A stretch of DNA of 21,061 nt from positions 1 through 21,061 of the forward strand of contig CAQUBD010000029.1 in assembly GCA_948891265.1 (NCBI GenBank). The letters run 5' to 3'. The DNA is from an uncultured Clostridia bacterium (GTDB lineage: Bacteria > Bacillota > Clostridia > TANB77 > CAG-508). Below are positions 1 to 7,500 of the stretch, piece by piece (within the stretch, counting starts at the first letter, position 1; every line of letters starts with the position of its first letter). The notes below the pieces were generated by a model. That model had not been told where the DNA came from and made no database searches. It was given only the letters and a program-made list of their open reading frames with translations. The position numbers and the translations under genes were made by a program.

Positions 1-55
1 TGTTCTACATTATAGCATTCATATAAAAATGAATCCTTATCAAATTTAACATTGT
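1..55 (-). pseudogene. Downstream fragment of the glutamine amidotransferase gene split by the element
   Basis: Read on the minus strand from 55 to 1 this gives NVKFDKDSFLYECYNVE with no stop, running off the window edge. It is the direct continuation of the N-terminal fragment at 13462-13870, which ends KEERHN at the same ATTGT pentamer. Joining the two halves gives the uninterrupted codons cac-aat-gtt-aaa, in the place where class I amidotransferases of the peptidase C26 group have a short 'HN(V/I)' strand before their VNSxHHQ catalytic histidine region. That histidine lies outside the window. This fragment is the left chromosomal flank of the mobile element. Confidence 0.75.
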
Positions 56-74
56 CCTAATATTCCGTTATGAC
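51..74. other. Left attachment junction of the element
   Basis: The pentamer ATTGT (51-55) is shared with the right junction and contains the presumed GT crossover dinucleotide (54-55). TTATGAC at 68-74 is the inverted counterpart of GTCATAA at 13446-13452. Bases below 51 are chromosomal (amidotransferase codons); bases above 55 belong to the element. Confidence 0.65.
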
Positions 75-87
75 TATTTTTTTTAAT

Positions 88-1722
88 TTAGCCAACATTT
101 TGTAATTTATTATCTTCATTTCCTATATTTAAAATATTGAATTTATAATATATAGTTATTTCTTTACTTTCTGATATTTCTATCTTATCTACTAAAGATA
201 CAAGCATTGTTCTTGTTATTTCTTTCATATTAACAAAATCGCTTACAAGTTTGTTAATGTCTATTGATGAATCTTCTTTTTGTTCTAGTTCTTGTAACTG
301 CTTTATTCTTTCTTCTGCTTGTTTTCTGTTTTCTATCTGTTTTGAATAAAGTCTTGTAAAATCTTCATCTTCAAATAGTCCATTGTATTTATCTTCATAT
401 AACTTGTCTATTCGCTTGTTTGTATCTTTAATTTTCTTTTCTAAAATAAGAATTTCATTTTTAACATTAAACCTATCTTTGATTATCTTGTCTTTTGATG
501 TATTTGCTATTTTAGTGTATTTCTCCTCATTTAAAAACTCTCTACATCTTTTCTTAATTTGCTCAATTACAAAGTCTGTTACTTTTTCTAGGTTATTGCT
601 ATGTGGTGTGCATAATCCTAATTGTGTGTTACTTGCATAAGTATTGCACCTTAAATAAAATGTTGTTTTTTTTGGATGTTTTTGTGGTACTAGACTTAAT
701 TTTTTTCCACATTCTTTGCAACATACTAATCCTTTTAGTAACCAATCATACGACTTTGTTCTTACTCCTGTTCTGCTTTTTATCATATCTTGTACTATGT
801 TAAATGTTTCTTCATCAATTATTGGTGTGTGCATATCTTTTACGATTATTCTATCTTCTTTAGGCATTATCATTGTTTTCTTGCTCTTATAGTTTATCTT
901 TTTTGTGTTTCCATTTGATACCCAACCTAAATAAGTTACATTTTGCAATATTCTTTTTACTGTGTTTCTGTTCCAACCTCGCTTTATTCCATCTTTTCTT
1001 GTGTGTCCGTTTCCTACAATTTCTGATGGTACTAGAGTCCTTTCATCTGTTAGAATTTTTCCTATTTCTGTTGGTGTCATTCCATTTCTTGCTAGCATAA
1101 ATATTCTTCTTACTATTGGAGCAATATCTTGATCTATTACATAATGATTATAATCTAATGGATCTTTTTTATAGCCATAAGTTGGATATGTTGTCATTAC
1201 TTTTCCTTCTTTTGCTCTTGTCTTTTTTCCATTCCTTACTTTTCTTGATGTATCACGCAAAAACCACTCATTAAAAAATGCTTTAAATTGTACCATTTCT
1301 TCTGATGTTTCAATATGTCCTGTATCTATATCATCTGTTACTGCTATAAATCTTACACCTTTTTCAATAAAAAATTCTTCTAAATAGTATGATATTTTGC
1401 TTGATAATCTTCCAAACCTAGATAAGTCTTTTACTATTATTAAATTGATTTTCTTATTTTCAATGTCCTTTATCATTCTATTAAAGTCTGGTCTGTCGAA
1501 TGTTGCTCCAGAAACTCCATCATCTGTATAGTCATCATATACTTGTATGTTGTTATCTTTACAAAAGTTTCTTAAAAATAGTTTTTGTGTGCTTATACTC
1601 CCACTTTCTTGCTCATCTTCATTTGTTACTATTACTTCTCCATTACCAACTTCAATATTTTCATTGGATAATCTTTCATATAATCCTGCTACATATTTTT
1701 CAGGATTTGCTATTGTTATCAT
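88..1722 (-). CDS. Large serine recombinase (TnpX/TndX type)
   Basis: A site-specific DNA recombinase of 544 aa that excises and integrates the element. The N-terminal resolvase domain (about residues 10-160) shows the catalytic motif LYERLS with Ser19 and Arg17, the DDGxSGxxFDRPxF motif (67-80) and KDLSRFGR (98-105) with the active-site arginines. A recombinase domain follows (RNGMTPTEIGKIL region), then a zinc ribbon (CCKECGKK followed by the CNT and CTPH cysteines). A long charged coiled coil comes before the C-terminus, as is usual for large serine recombinases controlling integration direction. Length and domain order match Tn4451 TnpX-type enzymes. The gene reads toward the left end of the element and stops about 33 bp inside the junction. 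The start is ATG at 1722; AGAGAGG lies close upstream. No in-frame CGG is present. Confidence 0.93.
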   Translation of the reverse strand: MITIANPEKYVAGLYERLSNENIEVGNGEVIVTNEDEQESGSISTQKLFLRNFCKDNNIQVYDDYTDDGVSGATFDRPDFNRMIKDIENKKINLIIVKDLSRFGRLSSKISYYLEEFFIEKGVRFIAVTDDIDTGHIETSEEMVQFKAFFNEWFLRDTSRKVRNGKKTRAKEGKVMTTYPTYGYKKDPLDYNHYVIDQDIAPIVRRIFMLARNGMTPTEIGKILTDERTLVPSEIVGNGHTRKDGIKRGWNRNTVKRILQNVTYLGWVSNGNTKKINYKSKKTMIMPKEDRIIVKDMHTPIIDEETFNIVQDMIKSRTGVRTKSYDWLLKGLVCCKECGKKLSLVPQKHPKKTTFYLRCNTYASNTQLGLCTPHSNNLEKVTDFVIEQIKKRCREFLNEEKYTKIANTSKDKIIKDRFNVKNEILILEKKIKDTNKRIDKLYEDKYNGLFEDEDFTRLYSKQIENRKQAEERIKQLQELEQKEDSSIDINKLVSDFVNMKEITRTMLVSLVDKIEISESKEITIYYKFNILNIGNEDNKLQNVG

Positions 1723-1867
1723 TTAAACCTCTCTTTCCAATAACAATAGGTTTCCTCCAATCCAATTTATAACTGAATTATACAATTACTATATAAAAAT
1801 TGCAACTGGTATTTAAAAAATTTAGGCTAGTTCAATATGCCTAAACATATATAAACTAACCTTTTAA

Positions 1868-1978
1868 CTATTTATTTATTTTTTCAATTAAGAAACTTAT
1901 AAATACATCTTTTAATTTTTCTTCTAGAGTTTTTGATTTTTTATCAAACACTTCTACAATTTTATATTCGTTTTTCAT
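1868..1978 (-). CDS. Small protein upstream of the serine recombinase
   Basis: A 36-aa ORF too short for routine ORF calling. It starts with ATG at 1978, has a purine-rich AGGAAAGGAATAGG stretch upstream, and runs to TAG. The product is highly charged, beginning MKNEYKIVEVFDKKSK and continuing with an amphipathic helix (LEEKLKDVFISFLIEKINK). It sits directly upstream of the recombinase on the same strand, with about 145 bp between them. Tn4451-like elements often have a small accessory ORF near tnpX, but I cannot assign this one to a named family. Its frame is free of stops and its codon use resembles its neighbours. Confidence 0.45.
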   Translation of the reverse strand: MKNEYKIVEVFDKKSKTLEEKLKDVFISFLIEKINK

Positions 1979-2161
1979 ATATAAATACCTATTCCTTTCC
2001 TTGAATAGCTATTTATGGTTATTTATTCAGTTATCAAAACTTATCAACCTATTGCTATTCAACATCTTTTCTAAATTCTTGATAAATAAAATCATCTTAC
2101 TTGTTTCTCCTTTTCAATTTAGAGCAAAAAATAATACTTTGATTATTTCAAAGCATACAAA
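1979..2161. other. Intergenic stretch with a weak terminator hairpin
   Basis: No convincing gene. CTTTGA-ttat-TTCAAAG at about 2137-2151 forms a short hairpin just past the 3' end of the minus-strand gene at 2162-2653 and may terminate it. A 22-codon minus-strand ORF preceded by GGAGAAACAAG (start near 2090) is the only other coding-like signal and is too short to judge. Confidence 0.3.
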
Positions 2162-2653
2162 TTAAATATATATTCTATTACTCTTTATCATATTTGGATT
2201 TACAATATTGCTAACTCTTTTAGGAACTGCATATCCTGCATTTATATTATCTTTTAATACTAAATCACTACTATTTTTGTCATAATCATAAGCACTTCTA
2301 TTACAGTTTACAAATTGTAAATCATTTTCTTTCTTTTTAGTAGATAAATATTCGTTATCTCTATTTATTTGTACTAATAGTTTTTGATATTCTTGCTTTT
2401 CCTCTTTTTCCTTTTTTCTTCTGTTTTGTGCATATATTCGTTTTTGAGTTTTACTTTTTTCTTTGTTTTCTTGCTTTCTGTTTTCTTTCTCTCGAATATA
2501 TCTTGAATCTTTTTGAATTATCTTTGTTATATATGGCATACCAATTTTTAATTTCTTTGCTATCTCTGTTGGTCTTAAATGTTTTTCAAAAAATAATTCA
2601 ATTATTTTATCTTTTGTGCCTCTGCTATCTAATTTGTGTTTTATCTTTCTCAC
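2162..2653 (-). CDS. Putative HTH DNA-binding protein of the element
   Basis: A basic protein of 163 aa. Residues about 12-50 form a sigma-70 region-4-like or resolvase-like helix-turn-helix (TKDKIIELFFEKHLRPTEIA, then KKLKIGMPYITKIIQKD). A long lysine/glutamate-rich coiled coil follows (about 55-110), and then a polar tail without recognisable motifs. The start is GTG at 2653 behind AAGGAAGAG; no ATG lies nearby. It diverges from the gene at 2975 across a 320-bp region, so it could control that region or the recombinase operon. The name of the family is not certain; 'DNA-binding' rests on the helix-turn-helix pattern alone. Confidence 0.6.
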   Translation of the reverse strand: MRKIKHKLDSRGTKDKIIELFFEKHLRPTEIAKKLKIGMPYITKIIQKDSRYIREKENRKQENKEKSKTQKRIYAQNRRKKEKEEKQEYQKLLVQINRDNEYLSTKKKENDLQFVNCNRSAYDYDKNSSDLVLKDNINAGYAVPKRVSNIVNPNMIKSNRIYI

Positions 2654-2854
2654 CCTCTTCCTTTTTTAGATTCTCTATTCCAACAAACTACAATTTCACA
2701 CCTACAAATAAAAAACAAAAATATATAAATCAATTACTTCACTGTGTTGTTAATAGTCTGTTTAAAATCTTAAACACATTGTTATTACAATCATTTCTCA
2801 AAATTTAGTGAATTTTTATTCTACAGCTTTTAGCAATTAGTTTTGAAAAAAGTA

Positions 2855-2883
2855 TTGTAATTATATTAGTATTATAGTATAAT
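2855..2883 (+). promoter_or_regulatory. Sigma-A-like promoter for the DUF6076-like gene
   Basis: TTGTAA (2855-2860), a 17-bp spacer, then TATAAT (2878-2883), about 90 bp upstream of the ATG at 2975. The rest of the 2654-2974 interval between the divergent genes is AT-rich and shows no ORF with a ribosome binding site. Confidence 0.5.
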
Positions 2884-2974
2884 AAATATAGAATGTCAAT
2901 AACAATTTATTATTTTTATTAAATTGTTTACTGTTTTTTATAAAATTTGATTTTTAGAAGGGAGATAAATTTGT

Positions 2975-4063
2975 ATGGAACTACCAGAAGTAACCTTTTT
3001 TAATGACTTCTACTTTTGGTTTAATACTGAAACTAAAAAAGAATATTATGCTACACCTTTATATTTTTATAAAGCTGATTTCCATTTAGATACTGAAAAT
3101 AAATTAAGAGATGTCTATTATAAAGAAACTGAAGAAACAGATAATGGTTTAAAACATCCTGCCTCTTTATACTTTCCATTTCACGAAAAATTTGGACTAA
3201 TGTTATTAAGATTTTTAAATGCTGATTTATCTAACTTTGAGTCTGCTAATAAAAGTTTCTTTTATGCTTATGGTTTTGAGATATTAAGGAATTTAGATAA
3301 GGATTATAAATTTGAATTAAGTAATAATTATGGTAGTAATGAAGATTATCTAAAGGCAACTACTAAAATATTTGAAGATTTACATGAAAATCTAATTGAT
3401 TTACAACAAGAACTAATAAAAGCAGTTACATATATTTATAACTTAAATAGTAATAGTAAATTAGAGAAATATACATATGCTGAGCGATATGCCGTTTATT
3501 TAATAAAAAGAATGGGAAAATTACATACATACTATAAAAATGACTTTATTATGAGAGATAGTTATTCAAAGAAATATCAAGAATTTAGTAATAAAAACGA
3601 ATATGACATACTAGAATCTTTACATACTAAAAATATGTTTCTTTCGATGAGTGATACACATAAAAGTAATGATTTATCAAGTATTTGCTATGCTATACTT
3701 GATGAACTTTCAAAAACACCTAACTATCCTATTAAAAAATGTCAAAATTGTGGAATGTACTTTATTCCAACTTCAAAAGTAGATGAAATCTATTGCGACT
3801 ATCCAAAAGAAAATTCAAAAACTTGTAGAGATTTAGGTGCTTTTCAGTCTTATACTGAAAGATTAAAGCAAAATAAAGCTATGGGCGAATATAGAAGAAC
3901 TTATCAGCAAAAATTTATGCAAGTTAGAAAAGATAAGGAAAATAAAGAAATTTCTAAAAACTTCGACACTTGGAAAAAACAAGCTAAAGAAAAAATTAAT
4001 CTTATGAAAAAGGGCAAACTTACTGAAAACGAGGTTTATGAGTGGATTTTAAAGAATAAATAA
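2975..4063 (+). CDS. DUF6076-like zinc-ribbon protein
   Basis: A 362-aa cytoplasmic protein of unknown function. The N-terminal two thirds is a helical region rich in aromatic residues with no motif I recognise. The C-terminal third holds a zinc-ribbon-like cluster, CQNCGMYFIP followed by YCDYP and KTCRDLGA, then a lysine-rich helical tail. The arrangement C-x2-C, about 17 residues, C, about 10 residues, C, ending in R-D/E-x-GA, matches my recollection of DUF6076 proteins, which are common in Firmicutes mobile elements. AGAAGGGAG precedes the ATG. The gene stands alone, with its own promoter upstream and a long intrinsic terminator hairpin downstream. There is no membrane segment or signal peptide, and its role in the element is unknown. 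Confidence 0.65.
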   Translation: MELPEVTFFNDFYFWFNTETKKEYYATPLYFYKADFHLDTENKLRDVYYKETEETDNGLKHPASLYFPFHEKFGLMLLRFLNADLSNFESANKSFFYAYGFEILRNLDKDYKFELSNNYGSNEDYLKATTKIFEDLHENLIDLQQELIKAVTYIYNLNSNSKLEKYTYAERYAVYLIKRMGKLHTYYKNDFIMRDSYSKKYQEFSNKNEYDILESLHTKNMFLSMSDTHKSNDLSSICYAILDELSKTPNYPIKKCQNCGMYFIPTSKVDEIYCDYPKENSKTCRDLGAFQSYTERLKQNKAMGEYRRTYQQKFMQVRKDKENKEISKNFDTWKKQAKEKINLMKKGKLTENEVYEWILKNK

Positions 4064-4107
4064 CTTCTACTCTTATCCTTATATTTTAATTTTTTACTTA
4101 ACAGATA

Positions 4108-4146
4108 GAGGGACAGAAGGCAATAATATATTGCCTTCTGTCCCTC
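4108..4146 (+). terminator. Intrinsic terminator with an 18-bp perfect stem
   Basis: An inverted repeat with arms 4108-4125 and 4129-4146 (GAGGGACAGAAGGCAATA and its exact complement) and a 3-nt loop, followed by a T-rich run. It lies 45 bp after the stop at 4063 and before the HTH gene at 4195. The stem is unusually long and GC-rich for this genome. Confidence 0.8.
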
Positions 4147-4194
4147 ACTTTTATTGTAGAATGTATTTATTAGAATATAAGGAGTGTTTTTACT

Positions 4195-4452
4195 ATGAAT
4201 CGCCGTAGAGGAATTAATAATAAATTAAATGTCATATCTGAAAACTTCAAGAAATTCCGTGCTGAAAGTGGATTTTCTCAAAAAGTTTTATGCGAAAAAT
4301 TAGAATTGATTGGTCTTAATTTATATAAAGCTGATATATATGCTATTGAGCATAATAAACGTTGTGTAAAAGATTATGAATTATTAGCATTTTCCATCGT
4401 TTTTAATAGACCTATTGCAGACTTCTACAAAGATGTTAATGATTTTAGTTAA
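4195..4452 (+). CDS. XRE-type HTH regulator (copy 1)
   Basis: An 85-aa protein consisting almost entirely of a Cro/C1-type helix-turn-helix domain: the recognition region is SGFSQKVLCEKLELIG, followed by ADIYAIEHNKRCVKDYELLA, the classic 'I..IE...r.VkdyEL' end of the domain. AAGGAG precedes the ATG. It has a paralogue in the same element at 9252-9501, with 82 residues after frame restoration. They share the R-x5-(F/Y)-(S/T) stretch, K-LEL-(I/L)-G and (V)KD(Y/F)EL(L/I)A. It is probably a repressor of element genes, but no operator can be assigned from the sequence. Confidence 0.8.
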   Translation: MNRRRGINNKLNVISENFKKFRAESGFSQKVLCEKLELIGLNLYKADIYAIEHNKRCVKDYELLAFSIVFNRPIADFYKDVNDFS

Positions 4453-4506
4453 TTTTAGTTTTTGATTTTGTACTTAATTAAGTTCCGAAAAATGGTAATA
4501 GTTTTG

Positions 4507-4968
4507 CTATACCAACTGCTTAATTAAGTACATTTTTCTTTGATCTTGATACCATCTATTAGACCGAATTTTATATGCTAAATGTGTTTTAAAATCACAT
4601 ATTTCATATATTAGATTATTTATTTCTTTTAGTTTTTCTTTTTCTGTATCATCTAATTTTTCAATTAATGTATTACTTGCAACTTTTAATTTTTGTATTG
4701 CTATTTTATATTCTGTACTATCTGAATATGCATCTTCACATTTTTTTAGTTTATCATCTATATTTTTATCATATAAATTTAATGTTACAAATTCCATAGG
4801 TTCTTGAATTTGTTTTATATAATTCAAATATATCTGCTTTCTAGCTTTTACATCTTTTTTTACTTCATCAATTGTTTCATATTTTTCAAACACATTTATT
4901 ACATCTATAAATTGAGCCATCATAAATAGTTCTATGTCTTGTCTTGTAAGACTTTTATCATTGTTCAT
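4507..4968 (-). CDS. Small helical protein of unknown function with an in-frame CGG near its end
   Basis: A predicted all-helical, charged protein of 153 aa in the conventional frame, with AGGAGGTG in front of the ATG at 4968. I do not recognise the family. The conventional C-terminus after THLAYKI is RSNRWYQDQRKMYLIKQLV, entered through the protein's only CGG codon (minus strand, C at 4566). If that CGGT is passed with a +1 shift, the protein instead ends THLAYKI-G-LIDGIKIKEKCT with a stop at 4524. That tail resembles the glycine-punctuated 'YKxGxxDG' C-termini of small clostridial proteins. Both endings are possible from sequence alone; I favour the second because four other CGG codons in the window behave this way. 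The gene diverges from the DGR operon across 130 bp. Confidence 0.6.
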   Translation of the reverse strand: MNNDKSLTRQDIELFMMAQFIDVINVFEKYETIDEVKKDVKARKQIYLNYIKQIQEPMEFVTLNLYDKNIDDKLKKCEDAYSDSTEYKIAIQKLKVASNTLIEKLDDTEKEKLKEINNLIYEICDFKTHLAYKIRSNRWYQDQRKMYLIKQLV

Positions 4969-5033
4969 CTTATTTCACCTCCTATCTCAACCATTTTCTT
5001 TATCATATCACTTTTTAAAATTTTCGACAATAC

Positions 5034-5062
5034 TTTACTGTCGTTTGTTTTTGTTGTATAAT
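5034..5062 (+). promoter_or_regulatory. Promoter of the DGR operon
   Basis: TTTACT (5034-5039), a 17-bp spacer and TATAAT (5057-5062), followed by AGGAGAG and the ATG at 5099. There is no terminator between the three following genes, which overlap, so this promoter should drive all of them. Confidence 0.5.
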
Positions 5063-5098
5063 AAATTTGAAAAATTTTTATATGAGGAGAGTGTATAT

Positions 5099-5518
5099 AT
5101 GAGTAAGCTATACAAAAGATATAATGAATTAAAAGCTACTAATGACAACCAATTATATTTATTTAAATCTGGTATGTTTTTTATTTTTTTAGATAATGAT
5201 GCTAAATTAATATCTAATGAACTAAATTTAAAATTAACAAAATTAAATGATAATATTGTAAAATGTGGTTTTCCTATTAATAGTTTTGAAAAGTATTCTA
5301 ATTTACTAAAAGAAAGAGGCTTTGAGTTTTCAATTATTGATGAAAAATCTTCTATTGTTACCTCTACTTCTAATTATTTAAGTAACATAGAAATAGTAAA
5401 CATGATAAACAAAATTAAAAATATGGATATAAATAAAACTTCACCAATTCAAGCATTTAATATATTATCTAATTTTAAAAAAATATTAGGAGATAAAAAC
5501 GAATATGAAAACAAATGA
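5099..5518 (+). CDS. DGR accessory protein: free-standing MutS domain I-like (MSL)
   Basis: A 139-aa protein that aligns by eye with the N-terminal mismatch-recognition domain of MutS: YKRYNELKATNDNQLYLFKS, then GMFFIFLDNDA, LNLKLTKLND, GFPINSFEKYSNLLKERGFE and FSIID. This mirrors the MutS pattern 'Y...K....D.ll.F..G.Fye.f..DA......L.l.LT.......~G.P......Y...L...G'. The MutS core, clamp and ATPase domains are absent. Free-standing MutS-like proteins are a reported accessory type in some DGRs. It is the first gene of the operon and overlaps avd by 14 bp. A role in the fidelity or processing of the TR/VR heteroduplex is inference. ATG at 5099 is chosen because AGGAGAG lies about 9 nt upstream. 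Confidence 0.8.
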   Translation: MSKLYKRYNELKATNDNQLYLFKSGMFFIFLDNDAKLISNELNLKLTKLNDNIVKCGFPINSFEKYSNLLKERGFEFSIIDEKSSIVTSTSNYLSNIEIVNMINKIKNMDINKTSPIQAFNILSNFKKILGDKNEYENK

Positions 5519-5861
5519 CGAACCAATTATTTATCAAAAATATTTAGATTTAATCTACTATTCAAATGACTTAGTTAGAAAATATCCTAAAAGTGAACGA
5601 TTTGTTTTAGTAGAAGAAATTAAACGTACGTTATATAGTGGTCTTAGACTTTTAGTTTACGCATTAAAAATTTATAACAAACAAGAAAAATTAAAATATT
5701 TGAATGAATTAGATGCTTGTCTAAAACTTTTACAAGTACATATTAGAATTTCTTTTAAATATAAATATATTTCTATGCAAAATTATTCTACTTGGAGCGA
5801 TAAGCTTACAGAAGTATGTAAAATGTTAGGTGGGTGGATTTCTTCATGCCTAAAAAAATAA
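5505..5861 (+). CDS. avd: Accessory variability determinant (Avd)
   Basis: A 118-aa four-helix-bundle protein of the Avd / 23S-intervening-sequence-like family. The first helix region is YLDLIYYSNDLVRKYPKSER followed by FVLVEEIKRTLYSG, the second LRLLVYALKIYN, the third LNELDACLKLLQVHIRISFKY, and the last YSTWSDKLTEVCKMLGGW. The 'KYPKSERF.L..qi......~' signature and the 'GGW' end are typical. In characterised DGRs Avd is a basic pentamer that binds the reverse transcriptase and the template RNA and is required for mutagenic homing. It overlaps the MutS-like gene by 14 bp and the RT by about 16 bp, so the three are translationally coupled. CGA and CGT codons here read as Arg in the expected places. 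Confidence 0.88.
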   Translation: MKTNDEPIIYQKYLDLIYYSNDLVRKYPKSERFVLVEEIKRTLYSGLRLLVYALKIYNKQEKLKYLNELDACLKLLQVHIRISFKYKYISMQNYSTWSDKLTEVCKMLGGWISSCLKK

Positions 5862-6935
5862 AAAATACATTTTATAAAAATTTAACTTTTGAAAAACTAT
5901 ATTTAGCACATAAAAGAGCGAGAAATCATAAAACCTATAAATCTGATGTTGTAGAATTTGAAATTGATTTAGAACGAAATTTAACTTTTCTACTTAATGA
6001 TATTGCTAATCATACTTATAGAGTTGGAAAATATAAAGAATTTAAAATATATGAACCAAAAGAAAGAATTATACAAGCATTACCCTATAAAGATAGAATA
6101 GTACACCAATGGTATGTTGAAGAATTTATTAAACCTTATATATTACCGCGTTTTATTAATACTAACTTTGCTTGTTTAGAAAATAAGGGTACTCATAAAG
6201 CAGTAGAACAATTACAAAATTATATGAGAATCTTTAAACGAAATTATGGGGATTTTTGGATTTTAAAATGTGATATAAGTAAATTCTTTTATAATATCGA
6301 TAAGAATATATTATTTGATATTCTATCCAAATATATTGCTGATAAGAAATTATTAGATTTTACACATTTACTTATATTTGATGGTACAGATAATATGAAT
6401 AAAAAAGGAATACCAATAGGAAATTATACTTCACAATTTTTCGCCAATATCTATATGAATGAATTAGATCAGTATGTAAAACATATCTTAAAATGCAAAT
6501 ATTATGTTCGTTATATGGATGACTTTATAATTTTATTGAAAACAAAACAAGAATGTATTGAAATAAAGAAATTGATAGAAAAATTTATAGATTCTCATTT
6601 AGAATTAAAGTTAAATGATAAATCTAGGTATTATCCTTATTCAATGGGAGTCAATTTTTGTGGCTACCGAACCTTTACTACTCATAGATTACTTCGTGTT
6701 TCTAGTAAGACTAAAATCAAGAACAATGTTAAAAAATGGAATAAATTGTGGCACTTAAATAAACTTAATACTAAACAAGCTATCATGAGCATAAATTCTT
6801 GGCTACGGTCATTCAAGTCATTGTAATTCTTATAAACTACAAAATAAGATTTTAAATTCTTGTGATTTTTTATATACTGAAAATGCTAGAAATAAAATTT
6901 ATGAAGATTTATTAAAAGATTATTATAATTTTTAA
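5846..6935 (+). CDS. DGR reverse transcriptase, with a +1 shift at a CGG codon
   Basis: A reverse transcriptase that copies the template-repeat RNA with errors at adenines. With residues counted from ATG 5846, the fingers and palm include PYKDRIVHQW (80-89), the FACLENKGTHKA block (108-119), KCDISKFF (141-148), IGNYTSQFFAN (191-201) and the catalytic YMDD (223-226). The IGxxxSQ form of motif 4 is typical of DGR enzymes. The conventional frame stops at 6826, right after INSWLRSFKSL. Skipping the C of CGG at 6806 instead gives INSWL-GHSSHCNSYKLQ and 40 further codons to a stop at 6933-6935, which restores the conserved thumb 'GHxxHxNxY' segment and a normal length of 362 aa. This is the only CGG in the gene. 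ATG 5846 is preferred over GTG 5834 because AGGTGGGTGG lies just upstream. Confidence 0.9.
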
Positions 6936-6966
6936 AGACAGTATTCTTTTGTAAAATACTGTCTTT
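6934..6966 (+). terminator. Terminator after the DGR operon
   Basis: A 12-bp perfect stem, AAAGACAGTATT (6934-6945) with AATACTGTCTTT (6955-6966), and a 9-nt loop. Its first arm overlaps the stop codon of the frame-restored RT (6933-6935). This supports 6935, not 6826, as the true end of the gene. Confidence 0.7.
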
Positions 6967-7156
6967 CATAATCTCGAATATTCGCCATTTTACTACTAAC
7001 TCGAGAATTACTGTTTATGTGTTTATGATATAGAAACAAGTCTATACCAAAAGAATTAAACTTCTTTGATACTAAATCACTCGGTGTTCTCCTTGAAGAT
7101 ACACCCCTCTGGACTTTTTAGACTATATAAAATATATCTAAAATGAAGTATCGAAG
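6967..7156 (-). other. Noncoding 3' flank of the DGR template repeat
   Basis: No ORF with a ribosome binding site on either strand. On the minus strand this lies directly 3' of the template repeat and would be the distal part of the TR RNA. It holds a bulged hairpin, GGTGTTCT with AGATACACC at about 7082-7106. In studied DGRs the region flanking the TR is needed for RT/Avd binding and priming; assigning that role here is inference. Confidence 0.45.
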
Positions 7157-7303
7157 TGGGACTAACACCACACGGAAACTGTTGTTGCTGTTAGCATCTC
7201 CTGTGTTGTTGTTGAAAGCAAAACTACCTGCATTCGTGCCATTGTTGTAATTACCGACCACGTTTGAATACTGGGTTAGACGAGTTCACAAAGTTAGAGT
7301 AGT
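7157..7303 (-). repeat. DGR template repeat (TR)
   Basis: A 147-bp sequence, collinear without gaps with the variable repeat at 7504-7650 (offset 347). The 16 mismatches (plus-strand positions 7191, 7197, 7207, 7210, 7225, 7233, 7237, 7245, 7248, 7252, 7264, 7265, 7269, 7285, 7286, 7295) are all T on the plus strand, that is A in the TR sense strand, out of about 45 such positions. None of the other roughly 102 bases differs. In the +1 frame after the CGG the TR is rich in AAC/AAT codons, as expected for adenine-directed diversification. It also carries the same extra base (plus-strand G 7256) as the VR. The TR lies on the strand opposite to the RT gene. Confidence 0.95.
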
Positions 7304-7321
7304 AACAGTTTAATCCTCAAT

Positions 7322-7358
7322 ATATATCATTTTCGTAATTCATTTACGAAAGATATAT
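7322..7358. other. Inverted repeat between VR and TR
   Basis: ATATATC (7322-7328) and TTTCGTAA (7331-7338) pair with TTACGAAA (7344-7351) and GATATAT (7352-7358), leaving a 2-nt bulge and a 5-nt loop. It lies 18 bp from the 5' end of the TR. Hairpins near VR or TR are known to help DGR homing; here it would be part of the TR RNA leader. Confidence 0.55.
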
Positions 7359-7371
7359 CTATATTAATTTC

Positions 7372-7451
7372 ATACGCTCATGCGTGTATTTTATGATGCT
7401 TTTGCACGGGCTTTCTAATAATGAAAATGTTCTAGTATAATTAGCCCATGC
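7372..7451 (-). other. Structured leader of the putative TR RNA
   Basis: Two more stems that are GC-rich for this genome: ACGC (7374-7377) with GCGT (7382-7385), extended by flanking AT pairs; and GCACGGGCT (7404-7412) with AGCCCATGC (7443-7451), a 9-bp stem with one G-U pair. Neither overlaps an ORF. With the hairpin at 7322-7358 they form a compact structured block directly upstream of the TR on its sense strand. Confidence 0.45.
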
Positions 7452-7452
7452 C

Positions 7453-7480
7453 TCTATATTTATTACAATTTTCTTATCAA
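7453..7480 (-). promoter_or_regulatory. Possible promoter of the TR RNA
   Basis: On the minus strand TTGATA (7480-7475), a 16-bp spacer and TATAGA (7458-7453) would start a transcript near 7446, just at the structured leader, and carry it through the TR. It lies only 21 bp beyond the stop of the target gene. Read-through from the target gene's promoter is the alternative source of TR RNA. Confidence 0.35.
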
Positions 7481-7500
7481 GTATCAAGGAACAAAGTCAC

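Noticed and set aside
4108..4146. 18-bp perfect inverted repeat as a MITE or CRISPR-like repeat
   Set aside because: It is single copy, has a 3-nt loop, follows a stop codon and is trailed by T-rich sequence: a terminator.
6967..7156. Protein-coding gene between RT and TR
   Set aside because: All frames are broken by stops and no start has a ribosome binding site; the region flanks the TR RNA.
7157..7303. TR as a degenerate second copy of the target gene's 3' end
   Set aside because: Sixteen of sixteen differences fall on template-strand adenines and none on about 102 other bases, which decay would not produce.
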